DNA of 64,000 nucleotides from Suillus spraguei. Lineage: Eukaryota > Basidiomycota > Agaricomycetes > Boletales > Suillaceae. The translations under genes and the position numbers were made by a program. The stretch covers positions 38,803-102,802 of the forward strand of contig JABCPU010000245.1 of assembly GCA_016800925.1 (NCBI GenBank), written 5' to 3'. The notes beneath the pieces were generated by a model. It saw nothing but the letters and a program-made list of their open reading frames with translations. It had not been told where the DNA came from and did not search any database. This document shows, one piece after another, positions 45,315 to 55,060 of this stretch (position 1 is its first letter; each line of letters opens with the position of its first letter).

Positions 45315-48300
45315 TCAGAGGGCGTGTTGCTTCTTATAAGCATTCAAGATTCGAGTGGAGTTCTTCAAGTTCTTTTCTGGGAGCCATTTGTTATCTCCTG
45401 ATGAATATCCTTTCCAGGAAACGAGATAGCGTCGACGAGTGCCGGTTCCTTTGTGAGAAAGAATTGCTTCTATTTCATATTCTTCTTCTTCTTCGATGAT
45501 GTCAGGTGGTGGTTCGGGGAAGTTCAGACCATGTACGTCTGTTTCGCTGTAGGACGATAAGACAGAAGCATGGAACATAGGATGAATTTTCCACTGTGGA
45601 GGGAGTTTGAGTGTGAACGTGATGGGTGATAAGACATGATGATCGGGAAAGGTCCGTATCGCTTTGGCGCAAGTTTCCTTGATGGGAGTTTGAGTCTAAG
45701 ATTGGCAGCAGATAGCCAAACCTTATCTCCATCTTCCATGGAATGTACTTATCTCCTCGGGATCGTTCGGCCATTGTTTGCATTGCAATGTTATGGCAGG
45801 TGATTGCTTCTTCTCTTATCTTCTGCAGGGATCGTACTCGATCTTCTGCTGCGGGGACTGATGAATCAGGGATAAGGTGAGCGATAGCGCGTGGTTCGTA
45901 TCCCATCATCAAATAAAAGGGGATGCATTCCTTGCATCATGTTTTCGGTGGTTGTGGACAAATTCGGCGATTGGTAGATGTTCTACCCAATCTTCAGGAT
46001 TGTTGCGGCAATAGATGCGTAGGTATGTTTCAAGTTCTTGATTAAGCCTTTCCGTTTGACCATCGTCTGAGGGTGATAAGCTGTAGATGGAGCAATGATG
46101 TATCGAGAAGTCGGGCAAGCTCTTTAGAGAAGCGCGATAGGAACTGCGGACCTCGATCTGAGATGACTTTGTCATGGAGTCCAAATCGACGGTAAACATG
46201 TTTCAAGAATAGTTTAGCAACCCTTTGGAGGTGACGGTTTTCAGACAAGGGATAATAATTACCCCCTTCATAAGGCCATGGTCTACCATGACCATGATAC
46301 TATCAAAGCCTCCAGAGACAGGAGGTCGTGATAAGATCAACAGAGACTGGGAAAAGGGGCGAGTCGCAGAGAGGGTATCGGGGCAAGCGGTGGGTGAACA
46401 GGATGTGTATCAGCTTTCATTTGCTGACAAAGGGGCAACCTTCGACATATTTCGAATATAGAGCCCATAGCGGGCCACCATGCTTCCCGTTTAATGAGTT
46501 CTTCAGTTTTGAATCTACCGGGATGTCCCGCGTAGGATGATCATGATACCTTTTCAGGATATTGGGACGATGCGCCGGTGGAATGTAGGCACGATTCTTA
46601 AATAGAGGACGTTCTCCTCAATCTTCCAGTCAGAGAGTGCTGATTTCATGGGGGAAGACACACGCCATCGAGGGCGTGGATGCTGTCTTGAAGACAGGGT
46701 CGTCGAGGGGGTCAGAGGATGATAAGACATCCTTCAGATCGGTATCAATAAGACGAACAAATAGAGCATCAGGAGGAGGGTCTGGTCCTCGTTATCGTCT
46801 TTGCCGAGTCATAGTCGGGCCGGCGAGATAGTGCATCAGGTACTGCCAATTTGGTACCTGCAACGTGATGCAGTTCGATGTCATAAATAGACAAAATCAA
46901 TTGCCAATGTGCTTGGCGACGGGTAAGCTTCTGTGCACTTCTAAAGTACAGAAGATTCTTGTGGTCGGTGAATACCAGGACAGGGTGCGGGTTTCCTTCA
47001 AGATAATGGCGCCATTCATTCAATGCCTGGATTACGGCAAGGAGTTCCCGATCAAAGATTTGGTAATTGTGTTCTGCAGGGTTCAAGGACTGGGAGAGAT
47101 ATGCACATGGGTGATAGACACCATTCTCATCAGTCTGCAGGAGAACTCCGCCAGTTGCTATGAGTGAAGCATCGGTGGCAATAGCAAATTGTCGGGAAGG
47201 ATCAGGGTTACGGAGTACCGGTTGGGATGTGAAGCGTCATTTCAATTCTTCGAAGGTGTCCATGCATTCGGTTGACCAATAGAAAGCCTTATCTTTCTTT
47301 GTTAATTCGATAAGGGGTTGGGCAATATCAGAGTAGTGGGAAATGAACGTGCGGTAGAAGTGCAAAAACCAAGGAATGACCAACATCTTTTACAGATTTC
47401 GGAACTGGCCATTCGGAGATTCCCTTAGTCTTGGCGGTATCCATAGCAACTTGTCTGGGGCGAATTATCATTCCGAGGTACTCCACTTCTTCTGCATCGA
47501 AGGTACATTTCTCTGGTTTCAAGAATAGATGTTGCTGTCGTATCTTCATCAAAACCCATCTTGTTCGTTCGTGATGTTCTGCCATGGTTGTAGAGAAAAT
47601 CAGGATATCGTCCATGTAGATAACCATCCATCCTTCGTTGATTTCCTGTGGGAAGGTACGATTCATATATGCTTGGAAAGTTGCCAGGGAATTGCAGAGG
47701 CCAAAGAACATGACGTTCGGTTCAAAGAGGCCGAATTCCGTAGTAAAAGCAGCTTTCCAGCAATCATCGGGATGGATGCGAATATTGTTATAGCCGGACC
47801 GAATATCCATTTTCGTAAAGAACTGTGCATTGTGAAGCGTGCGACAAGGGAGATAGGGAGTGGGAGCGGATAGGCGTTCTTGACCGTCCAATCATTGATG
47901 TAGCGATAATCTTGACAGGGACGCAATTCTCCACTCTTCTTTCCCACAAAGAAGAAACCACTGGCTTGGGGTGACTTCGATTCTGAGATAAAACCTTTCG
48001 CAACTTTTCATTGATAAACGTTTTGACGGCAGCGCGTTCTTTTTCCGATAGTGGGTAAACCTTAGATGTGCGAGGGATAAAACCGGGTTTAGTATCGATC
48101 CGATGATCAATACCGGGGCGTTCAGGGGGTAGTTTGTTTAATCCGTCTTTAGCAAAGACGTCGGCGAAGTTGTGTAAATAGTCTGGGACCAATTCTTCGA
48201 AGGATTTCTTTTTCTTTTCCTTCTCATCCGTGGCGAATTCCTGAGCTTTGTTACTATATTTGGAGGAGAAGGGAGATTGTGGAATAGTTGGGGAGTTGTT

Positions 48301-49384
48301 CGAGTCGGGAAGTTCCATCATGTGTGAGAGGCGTGTCCATGGATACTTCTTCTATGATTCTCATGCTAACTCCATCGGTATCATATTCCACAAGAATTCT
48401 CCATCTCCAAGCTCGTAAGAGGAAATTTCTCGCACTTCTGGTGCATGCCAGACATCTTGTATGGTGTTGAATTGGTCATCATCCTCTGTTGGGATCAACG
48501 AGGGCACGGGTTCTTCTTCATCGGGATTTCTCAATCGAAGCTGAAGAGTTTTCAGGGGGACATAGAACTTGGATAATTTCGGTACATTGGTATCTCGTCC
48601 TGGGATCTCTTCTTCTGCTTTTCTTTTTCCATACTTCTGCTCTTCTATTGGCCGTTGCTCAATAGGTTCTTGTCCGCCCAAATCGGGTTCGGATTCATTC
48701 TTGCGCTTTTCTGCGCGGGAATCGGTGATACTGGTCGTGGCAGTTGTACACGGGGTGCAGGGTCAGTGGTGCACGGTGTTTGTACTTCCGGTTTGGGATC
48801 GTTAGGAATAGAAGGGGTTACGAGGGATCTCGGAAGTCGGGAATGTTGCCATTTCTTAGAATGACAATTGAAGGCTGGAGGTAATCCATTCTTCTTTGAT
48901 CCGTATCCATATCAATTTCAATTTCATCTGATTTCGTCGTTCAGGGGAGGACTAGTGTTTCAGCAGCCCAATCTATGCTTGGGTTCATTGAGCGTAACCA
49001 TGGAATTCCCAGAAGGATTTGATCTCTTCTCCCTAGTTTGGTAATATTGAATTTTCCATACATGGTTCGTTCATTGATTTTGACCACTAGGAGACAATAG
49101 TGTGTGATTGGTCCTCCTTTGATAAGAGTTCCATCTGCCGTAGTAACTTGGAATGGTGTTTTGAGTTTTCGTCGCGTGATTTGATGGAGTTTCACAAACT
49201 CTTCAGAGATAAATGTTCCGGCTGCGCCCGAATCAATAACAGCGGTGGTGTCGACAGATTTTAAGCAAGTACGCGAGTGCAAGGTGATAGGGACACGAAG
49301 TTCTTTTCTTTCACCTACACCGCGTACAAGTCTTAGTAATACATTGGGAGAAACATACATCAAAACCTTGTTTCTCCAAGTCAA
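45315..49384 (-). pseudogene. pol: gypsy-1 Pol (protease, RT, RNase H, integrase, chromodomain), many frame breaks
   Basis: Fragments follow the Ty3/gypsy order across several frames. Protease TAVIDSGAAGTFISEEF and ILLGIPWLRS lie at 49384-48941. The RT approach has GFIPRTSKVYPLSEKE, then [16 protein letters not shown] and VIYMDDILIFS (YMDD catalytic site) at 47891-47328. RNase H/tether shows YQIFDRELLAVIQAL, FTDHKNLLYF and HHVAGTKLAVPDALSRRPDY. Integrase shows [16 protein letters not shown] and [13 protein letters not shown]-terminal chromodomain (YEIEAILSHKGTGTRRRYLV, SWKGYSSGDNKWLPEKNL) ends at 45315. The chromodomain places it in the chromovirus lineage, whose integrases target particular histone marks. 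At least half a dozen frameshifts make it non-functional. Confidence 0.88.
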
Positions 49385-49403
49385 AAATCCTCAACAATCC
49401 ACC

Positions 49404-50230
49404 TCACTGTTTCTTCGTCTTCTTCTTCATTCTTAACTTCAGCTTGTCGGAGCGGAGTCTTCTTCTTTCTTCTGGACAATTATGAATGCAGTGTCCTGTC
49501 TTCTTGCATCCGAAGCATTGTCCTTTCTTCATGCATTCAGATCTCTCTGTATCAGAGATTTGATCTACAACCATTGCGTTGGAATCACGATTAGGGATGT
49601 AATGTGCATTTCTGTAGTTCATCTTCTTCTGTTGTGGAGTATGATGTGTCCTCATGGCTTGAAGACGATGATGGGAATTGTCAATGGAAATGCATTGCAG
49701 CACAACGTCTTGGAACACTTCTGAGACATCTCCTAGTGCGAAAAGCTTTGTAAGGATGCCCCAATTCAGGCCATCTTGGAAGAATTGAATCTTTGTTGCA
49801 TCATCAGTGATATGAGCCTTGGCTGCAAGTGCCTCGAAGTCAGCAATATAGGTATGAAGATCTCCACTTCCTTGTTTGAGGTCTCTAAGTTTCGTGAGTG
49901 CGGTTCCCTTTGTGTCCACTGGGTCGAAGGCTTCTTTGAAGCTTTTCATAAAATCCACCATTGTTCCATAACCAACTTTTTGTCCGGAAGTGTCGGTTGA
50001 TTGAGCATGGTCAAGGAATTGCTCTTTCCAGGATTTGGCATTCCTTTCGGTCATGAAGGATGTTATGAAAATGATCTTCTGCTTGTCGGTAGTGTAAAGC
50101 TTTTCATTGATGTCGAAGTGCAGTTGCACGACTGGATAAATTTGCGAGAGTTGTCGCGATCTCCATCAAAACCGGTTGGTTGACCGATCTTGTATTCAAA
50201 TTCTTTGGTCGTCATATTTTGGCGATTCAT
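49404..50230 (-). pseudogene. gag: gypsy-1 Gag, one frame break
   Basis: The ATG at 50230 gives MNRQNMTTKEFEYKIGQPTG. The frame shifts once near 50135, just before VQLHFDINEKLY. Retrotransposon Gag capsid sequence follows (IIFITSFMTERNAKSWKEQF, GTALTKLRDLKQGSGDLHTY), and then a CCHC zinc knuckle CFGCKKTGHCIHNC that ends with a Lys/Arg-rich tail. Confidence 0.85.
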
Positions 50231-50402
50231 CTGGTGAGTTATACGTTCTCGGTGCCTACACGCACTGTCTTGCTGTCTGTCAGGGCTTGTCTTCTGTCAG
50301 AGGGCTTCTCTTGACAATCAGTCTAGCGTACGCGTACGCTTATCTGCTTATCTAAGCAATCAGGGTTCGGGATCGAAGACTGGATAGTCGATGATCAGGT
50401 AG

Positions 50403-50413
50403 ACTTTAATCTT
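50403..50413 (-). other. gypsy-1 self-primer binding site (11 nt)
   Basis: One base inside LTR C the minus strand reads AAGATTAAAGT, the exact complement of ACTTTAATCTT within the LTR on the same strand (plus-strand positions 50675-50685). This is the Tf1-type arrangement in which the first 11 nt of the transcript fold back as primer. No tRNA 3'-end complement is visible here. Confidence 0.8.
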
Positions 50414-50414
50414 T

Positions 50415-50888
50415 TGTTATGAACTGGGATGGCATCACCAGCGACAGTGAAAAGACACAGCCAGTCTGCTGGGAAGTTCTACAATGTCCAGAAGTGGACA
50501 AGGTGAAAGTACAAGGAACGCGTTCCGAGTACGATCAAGGGTTCGGCCTCAAAGACAAGTCTAAGAGGTTCTGCGAGAATAGAGACTAAGGCTAAGGAGT
50601 GCTTAGACTTAGAGACGATTCAAGACGACTTAGGTTGGAGACCTAAGCGAAGGAGATTCCAGGTAAAACCCAGTAAGATTAAAGTAAAGAATCTACTACA
50701 AGTACAACGTGCTTAAATAGGCCAGTATGTGCGCACGGACCAAGAGAGACGTGAGAAAGTAGGTGCGTATCCAAAGAAGGAAGGCAACTATAGTACAGAT
50801 GCATTGAGCATATGAGTCAGAGTCATGTGATATGATATACAAGTAAGGAAACAAAAGGAGAATGAATAGGGGCACGTACATTGTAACA
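50415..50888 (-). repeat. gypsy-1 LTR C (5' LTR)
   Basis: 474 bp, TGTTATGAACTGG ... GTACATTGTAACA on the plus strand. On the minus strand TATTTAA (50713-50719) lies about 30 bp before the predicted transcript start at 50685. Confidence 0.93.
50713..50719 (-). promoter_or_regulatory. TATA box of gypsy-1 LTR C
   Basis: TATTTAA on the minus strand, 28-34 nt upstream of the 11-nt self-primer match whose first base should be the transcript start. The same spacing is seen in LTR E (TATTTAA at 63885, match at 63919). Confidence 0.65.
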
Positions 50889-52580
50889 GTGAGGCTAATA
50901 GGGTAGAGAAAATTAGAACGAGCAAAAAAATAATAAAACATGTAAACTTACCCAGTGTCATATACCATACTTCTAATCTCAGATCCGATCATATCCGTCC
51001 AGATCCGATCGTTTCCATATCCGTCCGGTCCACAGATCCTGTCCGACCACCCTTCCGAATGTACTCACTTCTCGCACCTTAACTCCCTGGTGAACATCTG
51101 CGTCTATCTCCTTTCGTCATTTCTCCTACTACCGGTACTCCGGCTATTTATATTTCCGTCCTGTGTTACTGATCCTTTTCCTGTGTTCATTTCCGATTCA
51201 TGCTTACTGATCCGCTGTGCAATAACTAATAGACTTCCGTTACACTTCGTACATAGCCCTCGGTCCCGGACTTGCTAATTATCCGTCTTAGATACTTACT
51301 GTATATAAACCACTTGTAGATCTCCGTAGAACCTTAGTTCGAATATCATCTTAGATTCTACTCATTCTGCCTCCTCCGGACTTAAGCCACTCTCCGCTTT
51401 AAGTCACCTTCCGAGACTTAGGATTGACTCCTATAGTCTATACCTCCGACTCTATCTTCGGATAGTCCATCTCCGTTAGTTTCTAGTTAGGAACTCATTC
51501 CGAAACTAGCCTTAATCTCTGTCCTCTCCTTACGTTCCGAATTACCTTCGGACGTATTATATCCGACACCTTCGGACACCCGGATCCGTCACGCAACCCC
51601 TTCCGGGTCTTCGGACGAATAACTCCTCCCTGAAATAAGGGGCATTACTCAAGAAAGGGGCACAGTGTACGAACTGAGGCCAAAGCCCTTCGGATCTCTC
51701 TACCCTTGAGTACAGTCTTAACACCCAGTCTAAATGTCGTCAACATCCATAAGACTTGCATTGTCTCCCTGCAATGACGAAAAGTTAGAACAAGCAAAAA
51801 AAAGACATGCAAACATACCTTTTCTTGACCAGTCCAAATGACACTGACATCCATAAGACTTTTGTTGTCGCCCTGCAATGACAAAAATATGAGAAGTTAG
51901 AATGAATGAAAAAAAACAAAACATTGAAGATACCTTTTCTTCACTGGTCTGAACAATATCAACGTCCATTATGACAAAAATACAAGAAGTTAGAACAAAT
52001 GAAAAAAAAAAAAAACATTAAACATACCTTGTCTTGACTGGTCCAAAGGATATTGACATCCATCAGACTTTCGTTGTTTCCCTGTGAAGACGAAAACATG
52101 AGAAGTTAGAATGAATGAAAAGAAAAGAAAAGATTAAATGCACCTTTTCTTGACTGGTCTCAATATCCATAAGTTTGTTGCCCTGCACTGATGAAAATAT
52201 GAGAAGTTAGAACAAACGAAAGAAAACAATAAAACATTGAACATACCCATGTCTTGGCCAGTCTGAATGATATCAATGTCCATAGTGTTGTTTTGAGTCT
52301 GTACTGATGGCCATTGCATTCAAGTGAGTATGTGTATGTGCTAGTAGATTGTGTGATATATGACTGTGACCATCACCAACACTTAATTTAGTTGTGGCTA
52401 GCAAGTCAGCAATGCCCTTTCGTACTCACCTTGTCAAGAAAGCATTGTGATCTACCATGTTGTTCCACCCTGGAGTGTGCATGATATACCTGGCTATAAT
52501 CCTCCAGTCTGCTTTGTCATTATCTGTCATGGCAGAGGCATCATGACTGCCATACAAGGGAGAAGGGGAGGGTTGGGATG
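50889..52580 (-). pseudogene. Array of repeated mini-exons with a leading exon, gene of unknown function
   Basis: The leading exon (about 52420-52530) reads MTDNDKADWRIIARYIMHTP and ends at a GTGAGT donor. Downstream are six similar exon-intron units: exons 52247 to about 52315, 52144-52182, 52028-52081, 51934-51969, 51819-51872, and one split by solo LTR D1 (about 50952-50955 plus 51729-51768). Four are exact multiples of 3 (54, 39, 36, 54 bp). Consensus in one frame is NKSLMDVSVIWTGQEK; the other two frames are also often open, so the true frame is uncertain. Most units have CAG acceptors and GTATG/GTGCA/GTAAG donors with introns of 55-65 bp containing GAGAAGTTAGAA. The third exon (51934) has lost its AG. 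I do not recognise the protein. Confidence 0.5.
50956..51723 (+). mobile_element. Solo LTR D1 of the gypsy-2 family
   Basis: 768 bp, TGTCATATACC ... CAGTCTTAACA, flanked by a perfect CCCAG duplication (50951-50955, 51724-51728). It landed at the edge of one mini-exon of the array on the minus strand. Confidence 0.94.
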
Positions 52581-53204
52581 TGTTAAGACCGTACTCAAAG
52601 GGTGAAAGATCTGAAGGGCTTTGGCCTCAGTTCGTGCACTGTGTCCCTTTCCTGAGTAATGCCCCTTATTTCAGAGGGTAGGTATATGTCCAAAGATCTG
52701 GAAGGGTTGCATGACAGATCCGGATGTCCAAAGGTATCGGATATGATACATCTGAAGGTTATCCGGAGCGTAGAGATGGAATGAGGATTAAGGCTAGTTT
52801 CAGAATGAGTTCCTAACTAGAAACTAACAGGGGTAGACTATCTGAAGATAGAGTCAGAATATAGACTAAAAGAATCAATCCAAGTCTCAGAGATGACTAG
52901 AGCAGAAAGTAACTCAAGTCCAGAGGAAAGGATGAGTAGAATCTAAGATGATATTCAAACTAAGGTTCTACGGAGATCTACAAGTGGTTTATATACTGTA
53001 AGTAACTAGCACAGATAATCAACGAGTCCGGGACTGAGGGCTATGTACGAAGTATAATGGAAGTCTATTAGTTAATGCACAGCAGATCAGTAAGCACAAG
53101 TCGGAAATAAAACACAGGTAATGGATCAATAAGCAGGACGGAAATATACACAGCCGGAATACTGGAAACAGGAGGGATGCTGAAAGGAGATAGACGCAGA
53201 TATA

Positions 53205-54797
53205 CAGTGGCTCAAAAAACTGTCCGCATGTTTGACATTTTTCACTATCTATGATATTGTGTGAGAATGAACAAATTCCTCAAGGACATACTTATACCAC
53301 ATTGTAGTATGGCTTCAGGGCTTTTATTTGAGCCTACACCGTGGGAATCGCGGAGATATGGTGGAGATATAAGGCTTATAAAATGATGACTCATGTGGAC
53401 AGTTTTTTGAGTGTATATTAAAACTATATAAATCATTATTTATGACACCATAAAAATCATGCCACTATTATATAAATTATAAAGTGGTGTCATTATGTTA
53501 TTTTATGACTATATCTAACTATATAACACATGTATCATAGTCATAATCACCATGAAAGCCATCTCCTCTGCTCAAAGAGATAATATCCTCTCTCTGTCTT
53601 ATGCTGGCCTCTCTGCTCGCCAAATTTCCTCTAGAACTGGAGTATGCAAGTCCACTGTGGCCAAGTTCATCAAAGAAAGCCACCCAGACAAGGAAAACTC
53701 TTGTGGAGGACGTCCATCCAAGCTTACCTCTACTGACAAAAGGGCTATTATCCAACATATCACTACAGGAAAGGCTGATAATGCTGTCCAAGCCACCCAT
53801 TATATCAATTCCACCATCACTACCCCTGTCTCTTCACAAACTGTGAGGAATGTTCTCAAGGCAGCTCATCTCAAGGCAGTAACAAAGAAGAAAAAGCCTC
53901 TTCTCTCCATCAAACATAGGCAGAGAAGACTAGCCTTTCCTTAGCTCATCAACACTGGACTGTAGAGGACTGGAAGCGTGTTATATGGTCAGATGAGACC
54001 AAAATCAATAGGATTGGGTCAGATGGGAAGGTGTATGTATGGAAAAAGAAGGGAGATGGCCTAACAGACAGAGAGGTTAATGGGACTGTCAAGTTTGGAG
54101 GGTTCTTTAATGGTATGGGGCTGTATGGGATGGAATGGTGTGGGAATGCTTGCTGAGGTTGAGGGGAAGATGAATGCTGAGCAGTATGTGGACATTTTAA
54201 ATGACCACTTGCTGCCTAGCTTGGCAGAATCAGGGATTGATGAAGAAGATATCATTTCCAACAGGATAATGATCCCAAGCACACATCCAGAAGAGCTAGG
54301 GAATGGTTTGAAGAACATAACATCAATGTTCTTGACTGGCCAGCACAGTCTCCTGATGTCAATGTCATTGAACATCTCTGGGGAACACTCAAGAAAAAGC
54401 TTCAAGCCTATGAAAACCCCCCTAAAGGAGTATGGAGCTTTGGGAGAGAGTAGCAGTGAATGGGGGAAGATCACAGCTGAGGATTGCCAAAATTAATTGA
54501 GAGTATGCCTAGAAGGATAGAGGCAGTAATTAAAGCCAAGGGAGGTCATACAAAATACTAGAATACCTGGTTATTACTGTAAAATACTTGAGTCAAAAAC
54601 TGTCCGCATGAGTCACCATTTTGTGAGCCTTGTATCTCCACCATATCTCCACCGATTCCCACGGTGTAGGCCAAATGAAAGCCCTGAAGCCATACTACAA
54701 TGTGGTATAAGCATGTTTTGAGGCATTTGTTTGTTCTCACACAATATTATAGATAGTGAAAAATGCCAAAACATGCGGACAGTTTTTTGAGCCACTG
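53205..54797 (+). mobile_element. Tc1/mariner-superfamily transposon with ~205-bp TIRs, dead
   Basis: 1593 bp beginning CAGTGGCTCAAAAAACTGTC and ending with its reverse complement, flanked by TA (53203-53204, 54798-54799). The terminal repeats are long (about 53205-53411 and 54590-54797, roughly 90 percent identical). Each has an outer and an inner copy of the CTGTCCGCATG motif in opposite orientation, reminiscent of the paired transposase sites of IR/DR elements. It inserted in LTR D4 and is younger than it. Confidence 0.94.
53552..54561 (+). pseudogene. Tc1-like transposase (DD34E), at least three frameshifts
   Basis: The ATG at 53552 opens MKAISSAQRDNILSLSYAGL, a helix-turn-helix DNA-binding region (SARQISSRTGVCKSTVAKFI) followed by GRPSKLTSTDKR, the GRPR-like linker, and a second helical domain to about 53940. 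The catalytic part is spread over other frames: WKRVIWSDETKINRIG carries the first Asp, SLMVWGCMGWNGVG follows, then FQQDNDPKHTS with the second Asp, and SPDVNVIEHLWG with the Glu. There are exactly 34 residues between the second Asp and the Glu. Frame changes are needed near 53942, 54112 and 54258. The natural end is a TAG at 54559-54561. Confidence 0.9.
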
Positions 54798-55060
54798 TAC
54801 ACAGGGAGTTAGAGTGTGATAATTGGGCACTTTCGGATGGGTGATCCAGACAGGATCTGTGGACCGGACAGAAGTAGGGTCAATCGGATCAGATCTGAGA
54901 TCGCAAATATGGTATATGACAGGACAGGGTTGTGCTGATAGCGGTAGGTGTAGAGTGTTTGGGGGTCGACTTGTTGGAGTGGTGGGGAAGGCAAAGACTG
55001 TCTTTTTTGTGAGTCATGATCATGATTGTTTAGAGAGGAAGCAGACCTTGTCATGGTGGG

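Larger units (their letters stand above)
42803..50888 (-). mobile_element. Chromodomain Ty3/gypsy element (gypsy-1), dead, self-priming type
   Basis: It is bounded by LTR A (42803-43277) and LTR C (50415-50888), about 2 percent different. Order on the minus strand is gag, protease, RT, RNase H, integrase, chromodomain, then an additional ORF before the 3' LTR. A purine tract (ACGGGGGTAA) abuts LTR A, and an 11-nt self-primer site abuts LTR C. A related but more diverged solo LTR (B) is nested inside. The outer flanks do not give a target duplication: GTATC on the left, GTGAG on the right. The copia-2 5' part expected beyond LTR C is absent. The locus has therefore been rearranged, for example by LTR-LTR recombination between two insertions. 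Confidence 0.88.
52581..54921 (-). mobile_element. Solo LTR D4 of the gypsy-2 family, split by a Tc1-like element
   Basis: LTR parts 52581-53204 and 54798-54921 together make about 746 bp in minus orientation (TGTTAAGACC ... GTATATGACA). It is clearly the most diverged of the four family LTRs, and many differences are CG in the other copies and TG or CA here. Flanks GGATG and GGACA resemble a decayed 5-bp duplication. Confidence 0.88.

Noticed and set aside
51724..52260. Regularly spaced direct repeats that could be taken for a CRISPR-like array
   Set aside because: Units are 100-118 bp, vary in length, carry splice consensus and lie in a eukaryotic genome. They fit duplicated exon-intron modules better.
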